A stretch of 64,000 nt of DNA, taken from Rallus limicola (Eukaryota; Chordata; Aves; Gruiformes; Rallidae). Shown in pieces: positions 51,915 to 63,569 of this stretch. The translations under genes and the position numbers were made by a program. The DNA lies in NCBI GenBank assembly GCA_022605955.1, contig JAKCOZ010000010.1, forward strand, positions 1,550,001-1,614,000, in the 5' to 3' direction. Under the pieces are notes generated by a model that was given only the letters and a program-made list of their open reading frames with translations, had not been told where the DNA came from and made no database searches. Positions within the stretch are counted from its first letter, which is position 1. Every line of letters begins with the position of its first letter.

Positions 51915-52695
51915 CTGTGAAGAAATGAGATATGGCAGCTCAGAGAAAAGCATCCCAAAACATAGCATATTAATAAGAAGAAACTGCACGCTGGAGTCAA
52001 CCAGTAAAGCATCTGATGTTTCCAATATTCTCATTACAATTGCAATTTATTGAATGCATACAGAGCTCAAGTCATTCCATTCAGGACACAAATGGAGTTA
52101 GCCAAACATCAGAGTTCTTCATATTAAAACTACAGTGAAAAAACCTTTGCAACCAGTAACATAGAAAAGCAGTAAAATGAATACAAGCAACTTTGACAAA
52201 TACTAGGACAACAAATTAGGGAACTAAAGAGAAAACGTATAGGCACTTATGTCTGCACAAATCTCTCTTTTTGTACAATTGTAAAAATGCTTTACATATT
52301 GATACATTCACCTGTGACCTGTACAACACTGCAGATAGATACATCTTGAAATCTGTTTTGAGTAACACTGAAGTGTAATGCAATTAATCTCACAGCAGAG
52401 TCCACAGATACTGTCTATTCTAACTACTTCTTTTCCATATTGAAGGCTCAACTAGACACCTTACCCTATCCTTCTTAATAGAATAATCTGAGGATTACAG
52501 TCATTAAATTAAAAGAGCAAACATGTGCAGTTGTCTTCTCAGAAAAGGATTGCAAAAATGCCTATTCACATGTCCTAATACCAGTAAATGTCTTGCAGAA
52601 GGCTGAACTCAGAAACCACAACCACAAATAAAAACCTCTAGCCTCACCACAGCATTATGTGATACCATTACACAAAATATGAAAGGAGTACTTGC
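51915..52695 (-). other. Putative GC-AG intron upstream of the start-codon exon
   Basis: If the 52696-52748 exon is real, this 781-base intron has a GC donor and a standard CAG acceptor. No transposable element is seen in it. Confidence 0.45.
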
Positions 52696-52748
52696 CGTGA
52701 TCCTTTGTCACAGCTGAAAGAGGAGTTCTTCAAAGCACTGCTGGAATT
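52696..52748 (-). CDS. TNS3: Candidate upstream TNS3 coding exon with GC donor
   Basis: A 53-base open segment reads NSSSALKNSSFSCDKGS plus two bases of an Arg codon. Read on into the exon at 51914 it continues R-SADFDHI to the usual Met1 with no stop. The acceptor is ATTCCAG ending at 52749. The donor is GCAAGT after ACG, the form expected of a GC-AG intron. The longer forms of other tensins also carry a Ser-rich stretch just before the PTP-like domain, which supports the idea. It could instead be a chance open segment, since 53 bases without a stop is weak evidence. Its own upstream partner was not found. Confidence 0.5.
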
Positions 52749-54789
52749 CTGGAATAAAGAAGACAGAGCAGTCAACGCAGAACCTTCCTTGTTGCCACTG
52801 ATGTCAATGTTCCTGCCTTTTTTCCTTTTTATTATGTCCATAGTATAGAAACCTCTACCATATATAAACTACATAACACAGTATCACAACCTTATGTTTT
52901 GACTGCAACAACTGTGCTTTATGACCATGTTACATCCAACTCTTCACACAGACTCACTACTAAATCTTCCAAGTCACTACTGCCAGAGATGGACTGGTTG
53001 TCTCTTGTGCTCTTCTTGGTAACTGCTTTAAGATTAGAGAAAACATTCTGTGGACTGATGAAACTTGAATTTCTTTATAAATCTGCAAAAGTAAGTTTCT
53101 CTCAAGTGAATCTTTTATTAGAATATTGAAAACCAGACTCAATTTATTCCACTATCAGTGTCTGGGGAGTTTGAATAGAAGACTGAGCTATAATGTTTTT
53201 TATGAGAATTTAGTGAGTGACTTTTGTAGTTCCATTTGTTCAGAAATAGTAACTATGCATTTAAAAGTATCAAAATGTTCTATCCCACGAACCTTAATAA
53301 TAGAATTTTTCTCACCTAATATTGGCTGTCTCAGAAATAAGCTCCAGTATTACAGTCACCTGAGCAATCTGTATGTGATGAAGAGAAACAGAGACATCTA
53401 GAGGGGGCAATATCCCTTTCCTCCTTCCAGGACAGGCTACAGCTATTACTATACTAACATCAAATTTTAAAAATAAAAATTAAAAAAAAATTTAAATTTA
53501 CATTTAGATACAAGTTATTACCCATAAAACCAGAACTTCAATTTAATATCATCCATCAGTAACTCCGTAAGTAGATTCACTCTTCCAGTCCTGAATTTCT
53601 ATTTACTATAATGATAAATGCCCAGAAAAGCTTATTTAGATGAAGGGTAAGAGTCTGAAAGCTGATAAACCCTATTTTAGCTGCACACATGAAAAATATT
53701 TCAATACAGTCATCTTGCATATCAAAATCTGGGAACAGCTGGGAAACCTAGAAAGCTGCCAGTGGCACACTTCCTTCCAAAATTTCTGGAAATAAGTTGT
53801 TGGCAAATTTTAACACACACCTGATAGCATAAGATGCACCTTCCCTAAGTGCTTGGTTCCAATTCCACTAGTTCCTGTCCTTAGACAACAGAAAATGAGG
53901 AAACTCCGTAGTATTTTCAGCTGTTTTTAAAATTATTATTATCCAATCCTTTCTAAGGGCTTTGAAGACTGTAGGTGCCAAAACAAGTAAACAACTGAAA
54001 TTCAAGATAAAACTTTTAGCATGTTTTGTTTTGGATTTATTAACTGGAAAGCAACTAACAGAACATGCCTCTCCATTTCCTTGGTCTCTGTTGATCACAC
54101 AGATGTATCCATTGCCTAAGAAGTACTTTGACCATTTGTTCATAATTTTTATGACTTAACCTCTATGTAACCTGAAAAATCAATCACTTAGCAGCTTTGG
54201 TGAGAAAACAAGTGATAAAATCATTCTCTATTGCATGCTGCTGTGGTATAAAAACTAGCATATAACTTAGCGGCATGCATATGAATAACATAATGCAAAC
54301 CACTTCTAGATAAAAACACTGCTAGTGAGATATGTATTAACTGTGTGCATGCTGTGTCACCTACTGAAATGCCCTTTCCTGCTCTGTGTGCAGAAGAGGA
54401 TAAACCTGACAACTTCCCCAATTCAACAGGCAGTACAACTTAAATTACTAGTGATTTTGAAAATATTTTTTCTTCAAGTACCTACAATACAGTTTTAAAC
54501 TCTAGCTGATTGGCTGCACATGTGAAAATATAAATATATCCATTTTAAAAGATTCTCCTGAAATCTCATCTAGGTATTGTGTTTCATTGCATGGACCCAA
54601 ATAGCTGCAATACTCTTCAGTCTCTCATTATGAGTACACTTCTATAGAAATTCTGAATAGCTCACAAAAATCAACAGAACCCTGACATTTTCAAAAGATG
54701 CTTTGATCCAGACCATGAAACTTTCCATTGCCTGTCTATGGTGCACAAAATTACTAAATTATTTAACCCTTCATAAGGTCATGATCACC

Positions 54790-55991
54790 TTGTATGTTGA
54801 CTACATTCAATGACTTGTTGGCAGACGAACAGCCAGGGACACACCTCTGGTTTTCTGCAAGGTTCATTGCTCCAAATACCATTTTGCAGGAACTGGAATG
54901 AGCCATTTGTTTCAAGCAATCCATATTGACAGATTAACAGAACCTGCAGAGGCAGGGTAACACAAGAGGCTCTTGCCTCACAAGGGGCTTGGTACTGCAG
55001 GCATCTGCGGGGCTTTGGACTAGGGCCTCTGTCCTCCAAAGGTTGTAAGGTCCTGTAGAGTCTTGCTCTCCAAGCAGATATCCTGACAAACCTGAGATTA
55101 GGTGCTCAGGTGGGGTCCTCATTTGATAAACCATCTGGACACTGTCCCTGCAAGGACAGCCCCTCATTCGGTACCCACCCTGATAAACAGGATACCGTCC
55201 TTATTCAAGAAGGAACAGTGACAGGCAAGCGGGGCCCTGTGGAGGCAGAGCACCCTCTTGCTAAAATCACGTCTGAGGCCACTGAACAGCATCATTGCTC
55301 CATCAACCCAGTTGGAGGAGGGGGGGGTTCAAATGACCACTTGGGGCCCCCATTCCCCATCGACTCATTTCCAGAATACTGCACCTCAACACTGAGTCTG
55401 CACAAGATTTGCTAGGCCTCCCCAGAAGGGTGGGGCCAGGAAGCATAAAAAATGCAGATTTGGGACATCTGGCATACGCCAAGAACTACAGCATTACAAC
55501 AATCTACACTGGATCCCTGGGTGGTGGTATCTTACTTTTTCCTCTCTTTCTCAATCTCTCTCTCTCTCTCTCAACTTCTAACCTTATTCTTGGCACATAA
55601 GAGTAACAGAATTTCCAGTTTTGCTGAGTTCTATTAATTGTTATCCCATTGCTCCAAATATATAGTGTGGTGTGGTTTTGTTTGCAAGCTTTATAATCAT
55701 ACTCACTTTTAAGTACACTTGTGCTTCGCTTGGACCTACTGAGTAATTGCTGTTCCTCCTGAGTACTTCACAGAGGATTACAGAAGCTAATCTCACTGGT
55801 GGCTGTTAAAAGAGATTTGCTAAATGAGGGTTAACCGCTGGAGCAGGAAGGAAAGGTTAACTCTACCTGTACCCAGCTGCTGGGATGGGACGGGCAGGTT
55901 TGAGAGAGAAGGCTCCTCTCTGAGGAGTTAAGAAAGCAAGGGGGTCCAGTCTGAATCTCCCTCATTTGCCCACCTAGTGGGACGTGACACA
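54790..55991 (+). mobile_element. LTR-like segment of unknown family
   Basis: This 1.2-kb block is much richer in G and C than its surroundings and ends GTGGGACGTGACACA at about 55.99 kb. It has a TATA-like ATAAAAAAT near 55446, then a pyrimidine run with (CT)n at 55555-55572, the order seen in many retroviral LTRs. No retroviral gene adjoins it, so it would be a solo LTR. The TG start is uncertain (TGTATGTTG at about 54792 is a candidate). It shows no similarity by eye to the other LTRs in the window. Confidence 0.45.
55555..55572. repeat. (CT)n simple repeat
   Basis: Nine CT units inside the LTR-like segment. Confidence 0.9.
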
Positions 55992-56757
55992 TGTCCTCTA
56001 GATTATAATCACTTCCTCCTCTCTTCCACAGCTCAATAATCTTGCAGCTAGTGATGCACTCTTTATTTTTCCTTAGTTCTTCTTTTTACTATCTGTTTAT
56101 TTAGTAATTATCAATGACTACACCACTAACGTTATCCCTCATAGCTAAAATATTTAGCTAAATCCAACAAAGATATAATACATGATTTATTACAGAGGGG
56201 AAATGGTTACTGAAAAAGATTTTTATAAATTTGATGAAACACATACCGTATACACACAAACATGTTCTCAAACACATGAAGAAGCATTTCGCACAGCCAC
56301 CTGTAAATATGAGCCATGTCTTACCACGTTTCTCACTCAATTTTGGTTTTAATTGACTACTAAAAATATCTTGAACTTCTGTAACTGCCTCTCTTCTTTC
56401 CACAATGGTTCTGTGTGGTTTCAGGGTCACTTCAGTGGTAAGAAAGGATTCTCCCTAATTCTTGACCAAGTCATACACACCTATCAGCAGAATATGAGTT
56501 TCACCAAGCACAGGATTCAGTACTATAGGACAGGCTAACTATAAAGGCAAATCATCCCCATCCAGTAAAATAACCCCACTGTTTTCTGCCTTGCTGCACA
56601 CTGGAGAGATAACAGCAAAATATTTAGCTTATCTTCCAAGACAATTCCATACAGCATATCCCAGGATGGACAGTTACATGAGTCTAGCTCACTTGCTTCT
56701 CTAGGGCTGCTTGGCAATGCCGTCAGCATAACCAGCCATTTGATAAACAGTTTTGGG

Positions 56758-56830
56758 GAGAAAACAAAACAAAACAACCAAAAAAACCCAAAACCACAGA
56801 AAACCCAAACCAAACAAAAACCTAACCACA
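56758..56830. repeat. A/C-rich low-complexity tract (AAAAC type)
   Basis: Imperfect AAAAC and CCAAA repeats. The 103-codon open frame over it is a composition artefact. Confidence 0.8.
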
Positions 56831-57659
56831 ATACTAAACTATCTCCCATTTACGTATTCATTCAGTTTTAAGTATTTTTTTATCTACAAAACAAACAGAT
56901 CAATCCCAAACAATAACACATACAACTTATCCCTAGGTAAACAAGTGGAAAGAGACTTTTTGTCAGACAAATTTAGCTGTGGTTGCTGTACAAAAGCCAG
57001 CAGAGGGAAGCAACTGCTTCACAAAAGACGACTGACTACCTTCTCTCCAGCCACAGAATATTAACAAGGAAATTGCATCCAAGGTACAGCATTATTGCCC
57101 TTTGCCAGTGAAACCTCAAGGAATGCAATTCTTTTCTTTGACATCCTCCTTAACACTTCTTTTGACATCTTTGGCTCCTGCCTCTAGTCCTGGGCGCATT
57201 GTAGAGATTGCTACCCCAATTTACTCAAAAAGGCAAGCCTCAGACAAGACTATCCCAGAGTCCAGTACAGCCTAGGTGTGATACAGAAGCTAAGAAATGA
57301 TCCTGCATTTACTTCTGTTTCATTTTCACCCAGTAACAAGTCACTAGAAGGTAAGCTTCCCAGCACAGCCTGCTGTCAATGGAAGTATAGGAAGTGGAGA
57401 AGACAGCAATTAAAGAACAGCATAGGAAAAAAAAAAAAGCTTTGGGGATCAATCCTATTTATTCACCTTTCTCTGACACCAAAGAGGGTTAACCTCCTTA
57501 TGGATTAGCAGGTTAGCCTCAGTGAGCAAGCTTGTGCTGTACCTGGCAGCACTCTGCCTCTTACTCCTTTACAAGCTATCTCCACAGCTTCAAAGTCCAT
57601 ACATGAGACAGTATAGTGCAAGGCCACCTCACAACAGTGTAGCACTGAGTCACCTTCTT

Positions 57660-57935
57660 GTCAGCTCGGGTGGCAAGGTTTCAGTAGTGGAGGGGGGCTG
57701 CAGTGGTGCTTCTGCAAGAATCTGCTAGAAGCTTCCTCTAGGTCTGATAGAGCCGGCTCAAGAACATACCCACCACTGACCAATGATGAGCCAATCAGTG
57801 ACAGTGGTAGCACCTCTGTGATAACATATTTAAGAAAAAAAACCAAAACCCAAAAGTGCACATTTTTTGCCCCCAGAAAAAGAAGTAAGAAGTCTTTTCT
57901 TATATGGAGATTGAACTTCCAGTGACAGGATGAGG
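57660..57935 (+). mobile_element. LTR fragment of the same family as 63.58 kb
   Basis: GGCAAGGTTTCAGTAGTGGA, GCTTCTGCAAG, CTGCTAGAAGCTTC and AGCACCTCTGTGATAACA match the start of the LTR at 63.58 kb in the same order and spacing. It has TATTTAAG near 57826 at the place of the TATA box. A T run (58006-58020) follows a short distance on. Confidence 0.7.
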
Positions 57936-58971
57936 GGCAATGAGCACCAGTTAGAACACAGAAAAACACAAGAAAAACAATGAGGACGATCAAGTAAAAA
58001 AAGAATTTTTTTTTTTTTTTTAAATTTTTTTAAAATTCAAATCATGTCTCTCAGCAAGGTGATCACCCTCAACCTTTCCAAGAACTGAATAGGGGAATTT
58101 GGGTTACAGGTGGCAGGCTTATACACTTCATAGGCACAGCCTCTGTAGTAGTGTTTCAGATATCAGCAATATTCACGGAAGGGATAAAGGGTGAAGAGAA
58201 ATTAGTTTTGCCCCAGAAAAATTCACTTGCATTTTGCCAACATGTTGATTTGCTATCTTTTACAGAACAGTTCTGAAGAAAAAAAAGAAAATAATCAAAA
58301 CCCTAGTGTGAAAAATGCTAGTTTCTAATACCAAAGTAAAACTAAACACGTGGGCCACACATGGGCTTAGAAATACCAGGTGAGATAAAGACTTTTCACT
58401 TTAGAATCAAAGGCAGGCTAAGAAAGTCAAGTGAAAAAAATCATTCAGTAGCCTTTCCTAAGGCCTTGAATTCAAAGCTCTTGACACTGAACTATAACAT
58501 AACACATTAGCAGCTTACAAATGATCTCAGCGAAATATAAGAACTATTGATTTCAAGGATCAGGTTGTTTTAAACATCTTAGGCAGCTGTACATCAACTA
58601 CACGCTCCCCTGAGAGACAGGACAACTGAAAACTCACGGCTCCATCCATCCAGTTGCACGCATTTATGCAGCTAATCTATTTTTCTCCTGGGCTCTTTCT
58701 TGAACGGGAGCATTAGCAAGGGTAAGGATCAATGAGCAGAAACTACAACTATCTGAAATGTAAATCCATGAGTAAACTTTGACTTCAAGGTTTCAGGACA
58801 TATTTTGAAAGAATGACATGGATCTACTTGGGATATAAATGTTTTTTGGTGCCTATTTTAGTGTTGATATAATTATCAGAAAGTGTGATTAGCTAATGTC
58901 ATAAAATTACATATATTTTACTTTGTGAAACATTTCCCCCTCACAACAGTTCACCATTCAAACAGCCATAG

Positions 58972-58995
58972 ATAATAATAAATAAATAAATAAAG
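58972..58995. repeat. (AATA)n simple repeat
   Basis: About five AATA units in an AT-rich stretch. Confidence 0.9.
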
Positions 58996-61584
58996 AGTGA
59001 GACTAATCAGCAGGGGACAAGAATGCATTTTAACCAAATTTGTGATAATATTTTCATTCCCCAAGCCACAGATAGGAGCCAGAAGACACTCTCTTACTTA
59101 TTTTAAGGCACAGTGCAACAATTCTATACACTACAGGGTACAGCAGAGAAGACGGGACAATGAACTACACTGATGCTGGACTACACCACCATGATAACTC
59201 CTACTGACACAGTAGTTGCTTTTAGAAGCTACAGTGTAACACATGCTTGGATGTCTTGGATGAGTAACAAAATTGGCATCATCTTTTGGCCACTGGCTTC
59301 AGAATGATTCCTAATATGGAAAACAAAGATTCATGCCTTGTGAATACAAATGTCTCTCTGTAAATGTGTATCTTTTCCTGCATTAAGTATTAAAAGAAAA
59401 AATTTTTAAAAAGTAAACAAATTTTTTTGGAGCTGACTCTGCAGAATCATCGTTATTTCTACTGCAAGCACCTATTTGTCTGGCTGTACATTTTATTTGT
59501 TCTGTAAAAACAATCTTCTGTTCCTTGTGTAGTATGGACAGATGTGCCCCTTGCAACTAGCAGTATCTGCAGAAGTTATAAATACCAACTTGCTGTCTCC
59601 TTGCCAAAAATCTACCCTGACTCTTCTCTGCTCACAAAGCTGCTCCCACAATTCTTCTGTGGAACACTGGAACACTTCAGGCAAGACAGGCTAGGCTCTC
59701 TTCAACAAGTTAACTGTAGGGCTTTGTACAGCTCATTTTTATCAAGTTAGTGGGGGACCTGGATATGGAGTTCCATCTACCAATCTGCCAGGGCAACAAT
59801 AAACCAGAGCATGAAAATCATCTTCCAATTCACTTAGATTGGGAAAAGCAGCCCTGCTCACAGAAAGTTGTCCTGGTATATCAATATTTTTATCTTTTTT
59901 TTTGTATTAAATTGAAATTCATAATACAAAAAAAGGCACAAAGCAAATTTTTCTACTAAAAGCTCTTCAGGAGTGAATACTGAATGCACGCAGAGTCCAG
60001 ACACAAGTGAGAAAAAAGGTAAATTGATGTTTTACTTCATGTAGGATTTTATAGATATACATACTAACACTCGGAAAACCACCTACAGTATTTCTAAAGT
60101 CTTAGTTCTACAATGTCTCAAGACTAGGAGTTCACTCCAAGCTTTGTGAGACTAGCACCTAGCCTTAGCCAGTGCTGTGTAACACTGTCTCTTGCACACA
60201 CAGAGAACAGAAGCACCCCTACCTGGGTGAGCCAAGAGTCGTATCAATACTCGCATTACTGTGTTCCACTGAAAACTGGCAGGGAAACTTAACTATATCT
60301 TTACTAAAATGTTACTGTGTTAGGCAACAAATTTACCTAAACTGACTAAAATCATACATGTGCTCCAACTCTGGTTATAGCACAGTTTCATAATTACTCT
60401 GAAGCTTTAAAACAACTTCCTGAATGAATGCTAGCCACAGGCAATGCAATTAGGCACAGCAGAGTGTAAAGGTTTCTGCATTAATTCATACCTGCTACGT
60501 TACGAGGCTTTGTAGAAGTCCTGTACAGCATGACTCAGTAGCACCTAATGCAAAGTTCCTATAGGAATGTGCTCCACTTCCTAACTCTGTAAAAACATAC
60601 AGTGATGTCCACAGTGGAAAGAAAAAAATGTGATGGTAGAGGGAAAGAATTCAAAAGTAGATCTGCTGAGTTTCTCTCTGACCTAGTTAAAATGCAAGAG
60701 AGAAAACTAAAGCAAGCTTCCATCACAAATTTAGCACCCTATTAACTAAGAGAAAATTATGTGCACACACTTCTTGGTTCTTGACAGAACCACTTTTGCC
60801 AGCCTTCAGGTGAAACAAGAACCCTCATCTTTTTGTTTTTAATATGCTGATATAAAGAATAAGATTCCAGTTCACAGGAGCATGAAGAAGCCCTCTACAT
60901 CTAAGAAAATGCACTTCTGACTTTCCAAATAAGAAAATGTTATCCATGTCTCAGAGCTATTCCAAGCACTGAATTAAACTAACACCATTTTGGTTCTCAC
61001 ACTACCTAGAATTCAAGCCACAGAGTCTTTGTTGAGGTTAACAGCTGACTCTAGAAATATTCCGTTACAGTCACATTGGTAGGAAAAAGCAAGAGGGCTT
61101 TGCTTTCCTGGACCAGATGACACAGGACAATATGCAAAGGAGAAAGAGGAAGAAGAAATCTGAGAGCCAAAGAAGGTTCAGACAGGTTAAAAGAGCCTCT
61201 TCCACTTTAGTTAATAAACCACAAGAACAAGTGTAGCATAAATTTAGAAGAAATCATTACCACTACCCAGATGGGATGTGCACTACAGTCATGGGTCACA
61301 GAACCAGAGCTGCAAGAGCCTCATCCAGGCAATGGCTGCATCTAGCCACACTGTCTCAAGAAAAAACTTTCTTATGAATCCCCCAGCCTTGCAGCTTTAC
61401 ACCTCCACTCCTTTCCAAACAGGAATACATGTTCCTACCACTGTGTTTCTGCTGGGAACTTTCTTCTATTTGTCAATGATGCCCTGCTGCTTATCCCATG
61501 TGTATTGTGCAGTGTGGGAGCTGGATGATGTATTTCCTCTTGTTGCCCTGTGTGCCACTTGCTCACAGTAACATAACATTATTG

Positions 61585-62280
61585 GCCATGAGAATGGGAC
61601 AATCTGGAGACTCTGGCAGAAAGCACCAGGTGACACTCAAGGTCGACTCCTGGGCTTTTGGAGTCAGGGATTCAGAGGATCCAAGGCCTGATACACTCCA
61701 ACAGAAAAGGCAGCATATGAAGGGGTTCAATGTGCTTCAGAAGTGATTGGAACTGAAGCACAGCTCCTCTGGGCACCCTGACTGCCAGTGTTGGGCTGGA
61801 TGTTCAGAGGGATGGTTTCCTCTATACATCATGCAACCAACGCTATGTGGAGCAAGTCGGTCACACAATCACACAGTGAGCTCAAACAAGGAACCCCAGT
61901 CACCCAGGGATTGTGGAAGTGATCACAGACTGGCCAGAAGGCAAAGATTTCAGAATGTTTCCAGAGGAGGAAGGGACTCATGCCAAAGGGACTCACCATG
62001 CAATAAGCTGCCAGGAAATGAGAAGCAATATGCCATTTTCACCAGTGGGTCCTGTCACGCTGTGTGACAGTATCAGAGATGGAAGGCTGCTGTATGGAGT
62101 CCTACATGATGAAATGCAGAAGGCACTGAAGGAGAAGGTGAGTCAAGACAGTTTGCAAAGGTGAAATCCATCCAGTTAGCTCTAGACATTACTGATCAAA
62201 AACACAGCCAGTGCTCTACCTCTGTAGTGACTCATGAATGGTGGCAAATGCCCAGGGGGGTGGGTAACAGCAATTGAAGC
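61585..62280 (+). pseudogene. ERVL-like RNase H remnant (second copy)
   Basis: DWPEGKDF and the block ending YAIFTSGS, then GSC, mark the RNase H region. The first catalytic Asp is replaced by Ser here (TSGS at 62041-62052), against Asn in the other copy, so the two lost it by different changes. Stop codons interrupt the linker (for example a TGA after SKA near 61.69 kb). Confidence 0.75.
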
Positions 62281-63200
62281 AGAGCAGCTGGCAGTGCAGA
62301 TGGAAACCCACCAGGGTTACTGAACTATGGCAAGATATTACTGCTTGGCTAGAGAAGCTGGCTGTAAAAGTATATCATACAGATGCTCACATACCAAAGT
62401 CCGACCACTACAGAACATCAAAACAACAAGCAGGTGGATTAGGCTGCCAAGATTTAAGTTTCTCAGGTAGATCTGGATTGGCACCATAAGGGCACATTAT
62501 TATAGCTCCTTGGGATCCTTGGGCCATCAAGGAAGAGATGCAACATATAGCTGGTCTCATGATTGAGGGGTGGACTTGACACTATCTCACAGGTCATCCA
62601 TGAATGTGAGAGATGCGCTGCTATGAAGCAAGCCCAGCAGCTCAAGCCTCTCTAGTACAGAGGCCGATGGCTGAAATACAAATATGGGGAGGCCTGGCAG
62701 ATTGATTACATCACCCTCCCAGAAACCCACCAAGGAAAGTGCCATGTACTTACAGTAGTGGAAGTAACCACCAGATGGCTGGAAACATATTCCATGCCCC
62801 ATGCCAGTGCCTGGAACACTATCCTGGGTCTTGAGAAGCAAGTCCTCTGGCAACATGGCCCCCCAGAAAGATCTGGGTCAGACAACAGGACTCATTTCTG
62901 AAACACCCTCATAGACACCTGGGCAGAAGAGCACAGGACCGAATGGGTGTATCTGGAAAAACTGAATGATACAATGGACTGCTAAAGACAACACTAAGAG
63001 CAATGGGTGGTGGGAACCTCAAACATTGGCACAGACATTTAGCAAAGGCCACCTGGTTACTTAACACTGATGAGCGAGGGTCTGCCATTAGAACTGGCAC
63101 TGCATCATCAAAACCTGCAGGACTGTAGAGGGGGATAAAGTCCCCATAGTGTGCATGGGGGTTTATCCCTGCTCTGGGCAAAGGGAAAAGCATCCACGGG
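62280..63200 (+). pseudogene. ERVL-like integrase remnant (second copy)
   Basis: The zinc-finger Cys pair survives as HECERCAA near 62.60 kb. A TAG stop (62653-62655) lies between the finger and the core. The core then reads [19 protein letters not shown] (first Asp at 62704-62706) and later SDNRTHF followed at once by a stop. The third catalytic region has a deletion and frameshift near 62.95 kb that removes the residues before the Glu block. The C-terminal domain is weakly visible near 63.1-63.2 kb. Confidence 0.8.
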
Positions 63201-63569
63201 ATAACTTTTGCTCAAGCACTTGGGTGCACTTTGAGGTTCATGTGAAGGGATGGAGAAGTAGGATGTCTACCTCAAGGGGATTTGCTGTGGGACAAGAATA
63301 GCCAATGTTATTTGCTACGTAACAATGCATGATGAAATCACTATGATGATTGCTATATGCCATAACATTACTACAGTAAGAATTATCCAGATTAATGAAG
63401 AACAAACTTTGATGAAGTGATGAAAACAGAACTGGCTTCAGCAATGAGTGGCTGGAAGTTTGGATTTTGAAATCTTCGACGCATGGATGGCGAGTGTGAA
63501 CCATACCACATACACTAGCCCTGAAATCCAAACGCTGCATGCAACAATCCACCACTACACACTCTGTCT

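Noticed and set aside
56535..57064. Opposed frames of 103 and 104 codons
   Set aside because: They overlap an AAAAC-type low-complexity tract, and the residue composition follows from it.
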